64,000 nt of DNA from Gyromitra esculenta. Taxonomy: Eukaryota; Ascomycota; Pezizomycetes; Pezizales; Discinaceae. The position numbers were made by a program, and so were the translations under genes. Below, piece after piece: positions 1 through 11,400 of the stretch. The DNA lies in assembly GCA_038503075.1 (NCBI GenBank), contig JBCAML010000007.1, positions 1,674,001-1,738,000 of the forward strand. Direction: 5' to 3'. The notes below the pieces were generated by a model. It had not been told where the DNA came from. It did no database searches and was given only the letters and a program-made list of their open reading frames with translations. Numbering within the stretch: position 1 is the first letter of the stretch; each line of letters begins with the position of its first letter.

Positions 1-2194
1 CTCGGCCGGGTGTAGTTCGCTTTCGGCAGGATGTCCTGGAGGGAGTGTATTAGGTTTATTTAACAAAGCCTCTTTTCTTCAATTCGAGCCCCGCGACATT
101 GAATCCCGCGCGTCCGAGATATTCCCACGAGTTTTACAAATGCTCCCGTCAGCAACTTTTTCCGATGCACTCTACAAGTCCTTTCTTCACGGCGTGCACC
201 CCGTTATGCCACTCCTCCACGCTCCTACATTCGACGCACAATATAATTGTTTCTGGGCTTGGTACCCAAACAATATGCATGTCTGTCCTACTGACGAGCT
301 CCTCGATAATCCAACCTTCCTCCCCTTGCTAATGGCTGTTCTCTATGCCGGCGCAATCTCAATGTCCTCAAAAACCATCAAAGCCCTTACTGATGGAGAA
401 GAGACCAAAGAGGCCCTCACTTCTCGCCTCTATGGTGCTACCATGTCCGCGCTTGCATCATGTGCTTTTCCACGCTCGCCGACAGTTAATTCACTTATTT
501 CCTTCCTTATCGTGCAAACTTGTCTCATTCGCGAAGAGGAACCCTTGACATCCTGCTCTTTTGTGGGGATGGCAATGCGGGTCGCCCAATCCATGGGACT
601 CCACCGTGATGGTTCTCTATTTGGGTTGAGTGAGATTGAATGTGAGGTCCGCCGAAGGGTGTGGTGGCATATAATGTATCTTGATGTCCAAGGCGCAATC
701 GCAACCGGCCTTCCACCGCTAGGCGGCAGCGGAGACGACTTGTATGACACCAAGATGGTATCAGAACTCAGGGACGAATACATAGGACTCCCCCCTGGAG
801 CACCGGAGCCGGTAACGGCGATGTCACCACACCTTCCTCGATGTCAGGAGTTTCATAATGCTCCACTGGAGATCCGAACCTCCCCTGCGATGATTCTCGC
901 AGCGGGGCGGTACGAATCTACTATTCTACTCCGGAAGATTATCACAAGACTGTTCGCGATCAAGGGGAGTAAAAAGAGCGATTTAATGGAGATGGGGAAG
1001 ATGATCTATGAACTGAAGACAAACCTTGAAGTGCGGATATCAAGAATTCCGGCGAGAGGGATACCGGAGATGGGATTTCTGCCGCCAGGTGGTATAGGCT
1101 TTACAGGGATGGCGAGTTCGGACTTGGAGCAGGCAATTGTGTTTAATTCGTGGGCTCGGATCATGTTGAGCTTGTTAAGTGATCGTGCGTTCGGTGTGCT
1201 TTATCAGCCATTTTTAAAGAGTGCGAAGAGCAACATGTGGAAACATGCCCGTAATTGGTTGGTTACTCCGTGAAACGATAGCACGTAGCTTAAGTTATTC
1301 TGCTAACATTACTAAAGCGCGCTTCACTTCTGCCACTCTTTTCTTCGTAAATTCCTCCACCTCTCCCGTACACCCTTATTCCAGCCATATCAATGGTTCT
1401 GTCCGGGGACTTACCAACCGCTACACGCGACCATGATTTTACTCCTTGATCTCCACGAGCGACCATTTACGCCCGAAGCGCCCAAATCAAGGAATTTTAT
1501 AGATCAAGTGTTTGCCGTGTTTGGTGAACACGGAAATTACTCAACAGGCGAGGGAGAGGGAGGCAATAGACCACTTATGGAAGGTGGTAGAGAGGCCTGG
1601 AGAATGTTGTGGAGATTGCGGAAGAAGGCATATGAGAAGGCTGGGGTTAGGGTACCAGAAGCCGATGAAAAGGTTGAGGTTGAGGTTGAGGGAGATGAAG
1701 AGGCGAAAGGTCCACTTAACTGCCCATCGTATGCAATATATGCAACGGGTGCGGTTGTGACTCCAACCACAAAACCTACGGTGCAGCCACTTGCACCCGT
1801 AGTTACACCTATTCAAGGTGGTATAGCTATCGGCAGCAGTTTTGAGGAACTCTTACAAATGGATACTATCATCGACGCGGAAGATAAAGCGTCCTTCACA
1901 GATGCGGCAATGGCACATTTCCTGGAGAAGGGGCGGGGGTCCGAATTCGGCACGGGATTCGATGCTCTTGGGTCTGAGCTTTCGGATACAGGGATTGAGA
2001 AGAAGAAGGAAACACAAGCGGAGGAAGCGCAAGTGAATCAGTTCGATCCAGCGGCTGAAGGGATGGGAGTAGAAACAGGGGAGGTGGGAGTGGAAGGAGG
2101 GGGTAGGGCAGAAGATATGATGGATTTCGATTGGGAAGAATGGGACCAAGTGTTTGGGAAGTATGTCTCCGTAGATGTGGGAGATGTGTTGTAA
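1..2194 (+). CDS. Fungal-specific transcription factor, C-terminal part (5' end outside window)
   Basis: Likely nuclear regulator of the Zn2Cys6 class; only the middle-homology (fungal_trans) and C-terminal regions are visible. The frame is open from base 2, so the zinc cluster and start lie upstream. Seen: a domain entry reading HPVMPLLHAPTF (about 190-225) and the class signature RRRVWWHIMYLD (about 650-685). One intron is inferred at 1258-1317: a GTTGGT donor, a CTAAC branch site near 1303 and an AG acceptor. It joins ...HARN-C to ALHFCHSFLRKFL, giving a continuous family-like helix; the stronger-looking GTAATT donor at 1251 would shift the frame into a stop at 1436. The second exon ends at TAA 2192-2194. 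The C terminus is acidic with DFDWEEWDQVFG (about 2123-2158), a likely activation segment. About 710 residues are visible. The next gene, a sideroflexin, starts 410 bp downstream on the same strand. The family call is strong; the target genes are unknown. Confidence 0.85.
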
Positions 2195-2604
2195 GACGGA
2201 TCTGGGTTAGGGCTGGGATGACATATTTTGAGGGTTATATTGCGTGCGGTTATGCACGGTGTTATCGGAGGCAACAGGCAGTTTATTGAATGTGTTATTT
2301 TTCTATTATGTTGACGGCGTCTGTGTGGTTCTTTGAAATCTTCTCCACTTTAGTTTACTGTCTTGAGATATTTTGGAAACGAGTACAATCATGCTCAAGC
2401 ATTACCATTCTAACAGATGAGAGGTGGGGAAGATGTGCCAGCAGTCGATCCCTGGGCGTTTTGGTGGGGTGGGGATAGGAGCACGGGCCACGCGACAGAA
2501 TCTCTTTTTCTTCTTATTTCCCGGCCCATCTTCATCTTCTCGCCATTGTCTCCAACTACCACCACTGTTCTTCTCTCTACCCTCAATTCTTTGCGCAGCC
2601 CAGC

Positions 2605-3685
2605 ATGTCCTCTTCAATTCCTGGCCACCGTGATCTGCCTGCCTCGCAATATGATCTCTCTACCTACTGGGGTCGCGTCCTTCATTCTGCAGATATCTGC
2701 GACCCACGGTACTTCCCCTCTGCTCGTTCTCGAGGCACGACTAATACTCACAAATTATATCAACAGCACACTTTTCACCTCAAGAGCCACTTTGGAGACC
2801 TCAAAATCACTCTTGGCGCGTTACAAAGCCGGGGACCTTCCCCATGCTATGACACCTGACCTCTGGGCTGCTAAAAAGCTATGCGACTCCACTCTTCACC
2901 CTGACACTGGCGCCCCAGTCTTTCTCCCATTCCGTATGTCCTGCTTTGTATTCAGTAACCTCATCGTCACTGCAGGAATGCTGCAGCCAAACCTCACCAC
3001 CCGTGGAACCCTCGCCTGGCAAGTAGCAAATCAGACGCTGAACGTCCTGATCAATACGAGCAATGCAAACAAATCCACTCCTCTCTCAACAGGACAGCTA
3101 GCAGGCAGTTTCGCGCTAGCAGTTAGCGCATCTTGTGGTGTTGCGGTTGGTCTTGGGAGGCTCGTGAGTAGACTGAAGGTTGGCGCGGGGACGAAGGTGA
3201 TCCTGACCAGGCTCGTGCCGTTCGCAGCAGTAGCAACCGCTGGTGTGTTGAACGTTGGGTTGATGCGTGGTGGGGAGATCCGGAATGGGATCGATGTCTA
3301 CCCAGCCAAGTCCGTGAAGAATGGTAAGACCGTTACTGGTCTCGAGGAAGAGGGTGGGGAGAAGGAGAGCCTAGGAAAGAGCAGAAAGGCGGCTATCATC
3401 GCCGTTGGGGAGACTGCAACTAGTAGGGTGCTTAACGCGACGCCGATTATGGTGATTCCGCCTTTGGTGTTGGTAAGGCTGCAGAGAAGTGCATGGCTAA
3501 AGAAGAGACCGGGTTTGCAATTACCTGTTAATATTGGTATCATCTTCGCGACGTCAATACTTGCGCTTCCATTAGCGCTTGGCATCTTCCCACAACGCCA
3601 GGCAGCGAAAGCGAGTACCCTTGAGAAGGAGTTCTGGGATAAAGGTGGAGAAGGCGGGATGGTGGAATTCAATAGGGGTATCTAG
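2605..3685 (+). CDS. FSF1: Sideroflexin (mitochondrial amino-acid/tricarboxylate carrier), two exons
   Basis: Sideroflexins are multi-pass mitochondrial inner-membrane carriers; animal members import serine and the yeast member is Fsf1. Exon 1 is 2605-2708, intron 2709-2766 (58 bp, GTACTT donor, CTAATAC branch site, CAACAG acceptor), exon 2 2767-3685, giving 340 residues, close to the usual 320-330. The splice rebuilds the family's DPRTLFTS motif. Also visible are HPDTG followed by FLPFRMS, WQVANQTLNV...NTSNAN, a hydrophobic GVAVGLGRL segment, MRGGEIRNGIDV and a C-terminal LALGIFPQ. I chose ATG 2605 because it gives MSSSIPGHRDLP...YDLSTYWGR, the usual N-terminal entry. A longer unspliced frame starting at 2417 is not the gene. 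No damage is seen. A gene-free region follows. Confidence 0.95.
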
Positions 3686-5820
3686 GAACACTTTCTAGTA
3701 GTCCCAAGGCAGAGGCGATGAAAGTTAGATGTATCTCTTCTGTTACCTTTAGCGTTGTAGATACCTCATATACCATTTCCCTTGGTCTTGGTATTTTTCA
3801 AGTTTTTGAGCTTTCGATTTAGCAGGTGTACACTCTTTTCTCTTCTTTCTAGTTTCTAAAAAAAGATACCTTTAGACGGTGGTATGCAGTGGATAGCTCG
3901 GGAGCATAGTGTTGGCGTTTTATGTTTGCCTATTTCTGGGAGTTTGGGGGGGGTACAGACGGATATCGAAATTCCTGTTTTTGCAAGCTAGTTTCGACAA
4001 TGACAAACGATGATCTACGGATAGCAACATCAAATCACCTAAGCCTCCTGCGGGGTGTTAACCGAGTCTCGAATTTCGTAGACTTTCAAGAGTTCAGATA
4101 CGTATCTATCACCTCAGCTACCCAAGAGAGATCGAAGTATTGTGGACTGATGGGCTAGATATATTACTCCCTCTCGCCCGTTTTATAAACTCAAGGTTTT
4201 GTGCATCGGACCTTAAAGCCCTAAAGAATTATGCTGCTCCGCCAATCTGTCAAGACAGCTCTAATTTAGAGTAACCGCAAAACCAAACCTTAGTTGCGGA
4301 AATTCTCAGGCCCAGCGAGTTTTCAGCAAATCTCTGTGGATGTGTACCAGGACAGAAGAGGCGGAAAAGGGATGCGGCAAGCCTACCTTTGATCGAAAGG
4401 ATGAACGACTACGTATACACGATGAATTTAAAAGATTAAACAGTTAGGGTACCTAAAACTGGGTTTCCTTGTTCACTCACTCACTAGTACTTACTACGTA
4501 GCTAGAAGACTAAAAAAATACATATATCCGACAATCTCAAGGAGTTTTGATTTGCCATCTTAGAAACAAGACCAACTCATATATATCAAGACCTTAGTAG
4601 CAGTTTTGAAGAGGATTTTTCCGGGCCGCTGTACAGACCCAGAGGCTAACGTTTAATATGAGCAGAGACGAAAACTCTCCCCAATCGTGGGAGTATACGC
4701 GTCGGCGTGTCAGAGTTCCCCACGTCCACAAAAGGAACTGCCCTCAATGAAACAGTCCAGTTCTTAAGCCAGCTCAGGCTCGTGCATGCAATTAAGAAAG
4801 AGCTATGGGCACAAATTTGGGAATACGAGAGTAGCTTAGACGCAATCTCTAGGGGCTTGTAAAGGCGGCCAATAAACGAACAAGCTTTACTGATTACTGG
4901 ACAATACCGAACCCATACACCTTGCAGCTATTAACCAAAAGGAGCACCAAAAAAAAAGTGTCGAATATTGAGAGTAGATTATGATGATATTCTAATGAGA
5001 TGATCAAGTAAACGAAAGGATGGGTATTGAGTCCCTGTTATACACTCCTAGCGGAGCTGTACAGAATCTTCTAATAGGAAGTTCTCTGGGCGCCGAATTA
5101 GCTCGACCTAGGGAACCTCGTAGACTTTCTAGAAAACCCTCTATTCGGGAACGTGAATACTAGGAAGCATATGGATATATAGAATATATCCAACAAAAAG
5201 CAAGATCTGTGACCGAGTGATATTCTATGACTTAGACGATACTCGTTTGTTTATTATTAAATTAACCTAGATCAACCTAGTTGAGATTTGCCCATCTAGC
5301 TCAAAACTACTAAAGCCTAACTTATTAAGGCTAGTTCAGCAATTATAAATGTACAGATCTTGTCGAGATGTACGCTAGCATACATGTACTATTACAAGAT
5401 ATAAATTATCTGGCTAGCGAATTGTTATTATACTCTAACCTTCACTTTTACAAGCGATATACCAAACTGTATCAAAATCACTACGTGTTTTAATCGCTAC
5501 TGCTATGGCCAAAATACCAGCTTCAGTATAGCGCCCTACGGGCTTAAAATCTCCCACGAGATTCCAGTTAACCACGATCAAGAAAGAAAGAAAACAAGGT
5601 AGAACATATAAGATTTTGGTAGCGGTTAGGCAGCTCCAATGATCGCACGCATATCTGGAGTGTAGCAAACACGGCCACAAATAGCAAACTATTAATTTAG
5701 AGAAGACACCTAAAACCTTATTATCACTTTGCGTGGATACTCACGCAACATAACAGCAGGATATACTTACATGTACGTCTCTGGAGGTCTCCTGCTGTCT
5801 TCCTGGAGGCTAAAAATATA
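3686..5820. other. Gene-poor AT-rich spacer
   Basis: I see no supported gene here. The first part should hold the sideroflexin 3' untranslated region. Open frames are short (about 80 codons or fewer) and none matches a family I know. No tRNA-like cloverleaf and no tandem array were recognised by eye. Confidence 0.6.
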
Positions 5821-6073
5821 TGTACTATGGGTGTAGGGGAAAGTCTGTCATCAGGTGGCGGTGCTGGCAGTACGAAACTCAACCGCCAACCCAACTCAAG
5901 ACCACGGAAGCCCTTAAATTTTTACAGCAAGCTTACATAAAGTAGAGAAGTTTCAGAGATAGAGAGAATTAAATTTTGCCCAGCGAAAGAAGAGCATCAG
6001 AATGTCGAGCGTGAAGAAGGGCAAAGCCAGCACCGCCACCTGGTGACAGACTTTCTTCTACACCTGTAGTACA
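5821..6073. mobile_element. Small TIR element 1 (MITE-like, about 253 bp)
   Basis: The two ends are long inverted repeats of about 48 bp: 5821-5868 and 6026-6073. Both carry the core AAGTCTGTCA(T/C)CAGGTGGCGG when read inward. The interior of about 157 bp has no coding potential. This is the layout of a non-autonomous DNA transposon. A clean target duplication could not be set because the outermost bases are themselves TA-rich and nearly palindromic. Which transposase mobilised it is unknown. Confidence 0.7.
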
Positions 6074-6230
6074 GTGATGGGGTAAACCCCATAACCAAGA
6101 GTCCAGAATTTGAACCGCCTAGTCATACCATCCATGACATCTCCTTCCTCAATTCAAACCGATTTCAGTAGTCTGAAACAGATCTCGCTAGTTCACCAAT
6201 CATCTTTTATGGCGGGCGCCATTTCGAGAA

Positions 6231-6367
6231 ATACGGCCTCTGGTAGAATTATTGTAGAAAAACGAGGGTAAGCGAACGCCAAAGCTGCCAATGAACCCCG
6301 GAAGACCAATAAAGGCTTTAGATCTTGAGTCACCACAATTCTACAATAATTCTACCGGAGGCTGTAT
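6231..6367. mobile_element. Small TIR element 2 (about 137 bp)
   Basis: Inverted repeats of 28 bp at 6231-6258 and 6340-6367 differ at only two positions; both contain GGTAGAATTATTGTAGA read inward. The interior (about 81 bp) is non-coding. It is too short to encode anything, so it is either a miniature transposon or a hairpin-forming repeat. No clear target duplication was found. Confidence 0.6.
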
Positions 6368-6397
6368 CTAGGGGAACGCCCCTGGGAAGGAAGCTAA

Positions 6398-6507
6398 TAG
6401 AGACTTTGCGCTTTTGAGCCAGCCCTGGTTTTTGACCAACCAGAAGCTGATCTGCACAAATAAAATTGCTAGAAATCGGAGCTGGATCCATTTGCGCAAA
6501 GTCTCTA
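6398..6507. mobile_element. Small TIR element 3 (about 110 bp, TA-bounded)
   Basis: Perfect 14-bp terminal inverted repeats TAGAGACTTTGCGC (6398-6411) and its complement (6494-6507), with weaker matching further in (CCAGCCCTGG against GGATCCAGCTCC). Each end begins with TA, as expected for TA-targeting Tc1/mariner/pogo-type elements. The pogo-type transposase fragment at 46482-47036 shows that such a superfamily has been active in this genome, but no direct link between the two is shown. Confidence 0.6.
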
Positions 6508-7895
6508 ATAACGACAAAATTCGATCACAACTTCTTGCCATTCATTCATTCACATCAGCCTCATGCACATGTAAGATCACTGTACGATCGGGAAATGTGT
6601 CAGTTTACAGCGGTTTTTAGTTTTAGAACATGGCAACTAGTTATTTGAGACAGTTATCTTACGTACATCCGGCTTCAAGATCCAGGAGGGCTCTCATAGT
6701 TTTATGTTAAGAGGTTAACCATCACCCTAGTCTAAAAAGCTTGCAGGTATTCGAGTACAGAGTATTAGGATTGTCTCAGGCTCCGATCGGCTGCTTGATG
6801 ATGTTTTCAACGAGAGATTACTGGTAGAAATGAAAGTTGGAGTTAATTGAGATAGGCTGGATGGATGCATACGCACACTTTCTCACAATACTCTACTTTC
6901 GGCGGAGTTTTCCAGCCGTTGCTCATGTCTTGGTTAGCTAGTGTTTAACCAGCAGAAAGATCGATGCTTATTGCGTTAACAAAACTACAGGCCACCTGAG
7001 ACTTTGTCACTTTATCTTTTTCCAAAGTACATGATTGGTTAACATGAGAATATAAATACAAAAGCTGAACACCGGGATCAGGCACGAAAATCCCTGTATG
7101 CCATCGTTAGCCACCCCCGCACGCCGGCTTATGATTGTGAAGCTTTATGAACATTTCTTATCTTTCATGCTCTGCCACCTAACTATGCACGCCGGTACCC
7201 GATACAGCGAATATATTCAAAAAGATGAGATATCTCCGCCTTGCCATGTGTACGCAGTGGCGGACTCGGGGACTTAATAGAAATATCTCCTGTCCGGTTG
7301 CTCCACTGCCTCCTCTTTGGGCCTCAACCCCTGAAGGCGGGGTAGCAAACATCACACGGGTCATTGGATGGGCCCACATTCATCATGAATCACTCGCCTT
7401 CATATTACCAACCTACAAAGTTGGGCAGATGCTAGTATCTTGGCCATAGAAGCGCAAGGCATATTTCCATTCTTCAGGCGCCCCACAGCCAACTGGAAAA
7501 AACTTGTTTGGTGAAACCTAACCCTGGAGCAAATGTGGTTGCCTGATACTGTGGCTGCCATCTATAGGTTTTACAATATCACACCATAGTAACAAGGCCC
7601 ATGTGAGTTTATGAACATCGTTCACACAGCTTTGCTATGTACTTGTTAGTAGGCATATGAACCAGAAAACAAGGGGTTTGTGGCTCCATACGCTACGACG
7701 TCAAACACGAATTCCATAGCATACAATGCCACTCCCCCCTGTCTCCAGTTCATATGCTTGCTAACAAGTATATAAACCAAAGTTATAAATTTCTTACCTT
7801 AATTGTGAGTGATAACCCTAGCAGAAGAACCGAGGCGTGACAAAACAAACTTGTCGCCAGAGTCCATCAGTGTTAGGATCAGGAGATAACAGGCA
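6508..7895. other. Gene-poor spacer up to the retrotransposon stack
   Basis: No supported gene. Open frames around 7179-7449 overlap on both strands, have no family resemblance and no splice-supported extension. The stretch ends at the TCGGG target duplication of the first LTR at 7896-7900. Confidence 0.6.
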
Positions 7896-8064
7896 TCGGG
7901 TCTTACAGTTGAGTCCCTTTATTAAGCCCTTCAGTATCCCTGAAGGTGAGCAGTGTTACTTAAGTGAGGACACAACACATTCAAAGAGTGCGAATGTTTC
8001 TACAGGTCTTACGAAGTGCTTATCTCGGGCGAGATAGAGCGTGAAGTAAGCGACAACGAGGGTT

Positions 8065-8465
8065 TCTCGCGGTTCGTCACTCGTTTAAGCGCCGGTATCA
8101 CGAAGGTGGCAGTCTTCTTAGGCGAGTCTTAACACGTTCGAGGAGTGCAGTGTTTCTACAAGTTCTACGAGGGGTCTATCTCAAGGCGAGATAAGTGCAG
8201 CGAGGTGGACAGCGACAGCGAGGGTAATCGAGATAGTATTCGACGATTTACAGCAGAAGGTAACGAGAACGTTGCTTAAAGAAGAAAGAGAAAGAGAACA
8301 CAAACGACCAAAATCCTCCGTTTAAATACCCCGCTTTCTCGTAACACAAACAATCATCAGGCAACAGCCGAAACATAACCGAAAGACAAAGCCATTATAC
8401 TCAAAGAAAATCCTTCGTAACTTCCACAACCATCCTAACCCATTACCCGATTCTTATCCGTGAAA
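8065..8465 (-). repeat. E1 3' LTR (401 bp)
   Basis: Reads from TCTCGCGG to GTGAAA on the + strand. It contains the last codons of Pol (stop at 8435-8437), the TTAAGCAACGT element and an upstream TATTTAA-like box in element sense. The U5 end (8065-8130) has several base changes and small deletions relative to the other LTR. Confidence 0.9.
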
Positions 8466-11400
8466 GTAGCTCCCCCCTTCAAGCGTGAGCTCCTGCGAAC
8501 CTTAGAAGGAGCGATAGTCGTTTCGTCAAGGAATATATCAAGGGCAGACGTATCCTGTAGATCTTCAGCCGGTTCCCACGTCGGGTGAGCGTATCCAGTC
8601 CACTCGACAAGGTATTGGAGTTGTCCTCGATGGTTGCGTTGATCGAGGATTTTCTCAATATAGTATTCCTCTTGCTCGTTAACAATAATAGGGGCTGGAG
8701 GAGGAATAATTTGTCCTGGGAGGGGGTCATTAGGAGCAGGCTTAAGAAGGGAAACATGAAAGACAGGATGGTATTTGACCGATGAGGGGAGGTCTATTTC
8801 GTAAGCGAAAGGGGAAATAATCCTTTTTACTGCATAAGGACCCATCCATTTCCAGTCCAGTTTTCGAGCGTTACGATTCGTCCTAATATTCTTCATCGAC
8901 ACAAATACTTGGTCTTGGATTTGGTATGCCGGGGCAGGTGTCCGATGTTTATTCGTAGCAGTTTCTTGGATGTCCTGAGCGGTTCTGATTTGTGTCCTAA
9001 GATAGTCGTGCAGTTCTTGCATCCTGCTTGCAAAGGCGGTGGCATCTTGACTTTGAGGGGTATTTGTCGGGGGAGTAAGAGCGGTGTCAAATCGAGGGTG
9101 ATAACCATAGTTCGCAAGGAAGGGAGATACTTTCGTGCTTGCCGATTCTTGATTATTTGCAGAAAACTCTGCCATTGGTAACCATCTGCTCCAGTCCTCT
9201 TGTTGATAAGTCACATAGGATCGAAGGTATTGCTCCATTACCGCATTTAGTCTTTCTGTTTGCCCGTCCGTTTCTGGATGGAAGGCAGTAGACATTCGGG
9301 CTTGTATCCCGAGACGTTGACAAAGCTCTTTCCAGAAGTGAGCTGTGAACTGGGTACCACGGTCGGAGGTGATATGCGTAGGTAGGCCATGTAATTTCCA
9401 GACATGTTGCAGGTAAAGATCAGCGACATCTCGTGAATTAACAGTAGTATTGCATGGAATAAGGTGTCGCATTTTCGATAACCTGTCAACAATTACCATG
9501 ATCGCATCGTAGCCATTAGACTCGGGAAGGCCTGTAACAAAGTCCATCGAGATTTCCTGCCAGGGTCGTTGAGGGATAGGTAAGGGGCGGAGTACTCCCG
9601 AAGCACGTTGAGTGACTGGTTTAGCTTTCTGGCAGGTATGACAGTTCCGTACATAACGAGCGACTGATTCCCTCATCTTGGGCCAATAGAAGTTTCTATC
9701 CAGGAGTTCAAATGTTTTATCTCTTCCTGGGTGGCCTGCGGCTGGTATATCGTGGTGCCTTTTGATGAGTTCTAAGCGTAGAGGGTCGAAGTCTGGAACA
9801 TAAATACGTCCTCGGTAGCATAGTCTTCCGTTTTCATTGGTACACTCGCTCAAGGTGATCTCCTTTGATTGTTGATCTTTATTCCTTAATGCTAAAAGTA
9901 TTCTCTCCGGAAATTTGTCAGTAACCAATCCGTTTTGGAAGAGTTTTTGTAGGGGAGCGTCCAGTTCAGCGGCTTCATTTGACAAAGAAGCCGACAACAA
10001 ACTTAGCTTAGGGTCCACATTTTCCTTCTTCAATACCACTTGGCTTTGGTGTGCCAACCGTTCATCCCCTTCCTTGGGAAGATCTCCTGATCTTCTGGTC
10101 AATGCATCCGGTTTTCCTCCTTGGCTGCCTGGGCGATAGGTAATTACGAAGTCAAAGCGGGAAAGATATTCGGCCCATCGTGCTTGACGTCGATTTAGCT
10201 GTTTCGTACTCATAAAATATTCGAGATTTTTATGGTCGCTGATTACGTCAATGGGGTGTTTAGAACCTTCGAGCTCCGGACGCCACTCTTCGAATACTCG
10301 GATGATGGCCAGCAGTTCCTTGTCGTAAATCTCATAGTTACATTCGGCAGGTGAATGCTTTTTTGAGAAGAACGCGACTGGATGTAGAACTCCAGCGTCA
10401 TCGTGTTGAGATAGCACTCCTCCGGATACGAAGTCGGAGGCGTCGGTTTCCACAATGATTTTCTTGTCAGGATCAAAGTGGATGAGGATTGGAGCGGTGG
10501 TGAAGGCATGTTTTAGGTTCTCGAAGGCAATATCCGCTTCTACTGTCCACTCAAAGATAATACCCTTTTTTGTTAGGGCCGTGAGAGGGGAGGCAAGCTT
10601 GGAAAAGCCGAGAATAAAACGACGGTAAAAATTAGCAAAGCCTAGAAAAGCTTGTACGTCTTTGACGCTCTTAGGGGTACCCCATTCCCGTACTGCTTTT
10701 AGTTTCTCCTCGTCCATCTTGATGCCGTTGGGGGTAAGAATGAGCCCTAGGTACTTGGTCGTCTGTACCTCGAATTCGCATTTCTCCGGTTTGAGCAAGA
10801 TACTATTGTTTTTGAGTGTCTGAAGTACCTTTCGTACATGGACCTGATGCTCCGCGAAGGTATCGCTATAGATTAGGATATCATCGAGGTAGGCTGTACA
10901 AAAAATATCCAGGTACTCGGTGAGGCAATCGTTGACAAATCGTTGGAAGGTTCCCGGGGCGTTGGTCAAGCCGAACGGCATGACTTGGTATTCGTATAAG
11001 CCGTAGCGGGTGCGAAAGGCTGTCTTCCACTCATCTCCTTCGGCAATGCGTACTTGGTGGTAACCGTCACGAAGGTCTAGTTTAGTATACCATTGTGCCT
11101 TCGCAAGTCGGTCCAGGGTTTCGCGGATGAGGGGAGAGGTATAGAGATCCTTAACCGTAATAGCGTTAAGGCCTCGGTAGTCCACACAGAGTCGTAGGGA
11201 GCCGTCGGCTTTTTTGACAAATAGGACGGGGGATCCTGCTGGAGAGGAACTGGCTCGAATGAACCCCTTCTCAAGATTATCTTCAATATACTTCTTCAGG
11301 ACGATAAGCTCTTCTCGGGACATTCCATAAAGGGGTCCGAAAGGGGCATCTTTTCCTTCCATCAGTTGTATCTTGTGGTCATACGAACGGCGTGGGGGTA

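Noticed and set aside
2417..2604. Longer N terminus for the sideroflexin in the open frame from 2417
   Set aside because: That frame is out of phase with exon 1; the spliced model from ATG 2605 restores the conserved DPRT motif and a normal protein length.
6090..6140. tRNA-like or SINE-like B box (GGTTCAAATTC on the minus strand)
   Set aside because: No matching acceptor stem, D arm or anticodon arm could be folded around it, and no A box at the proper spacing is convincing.
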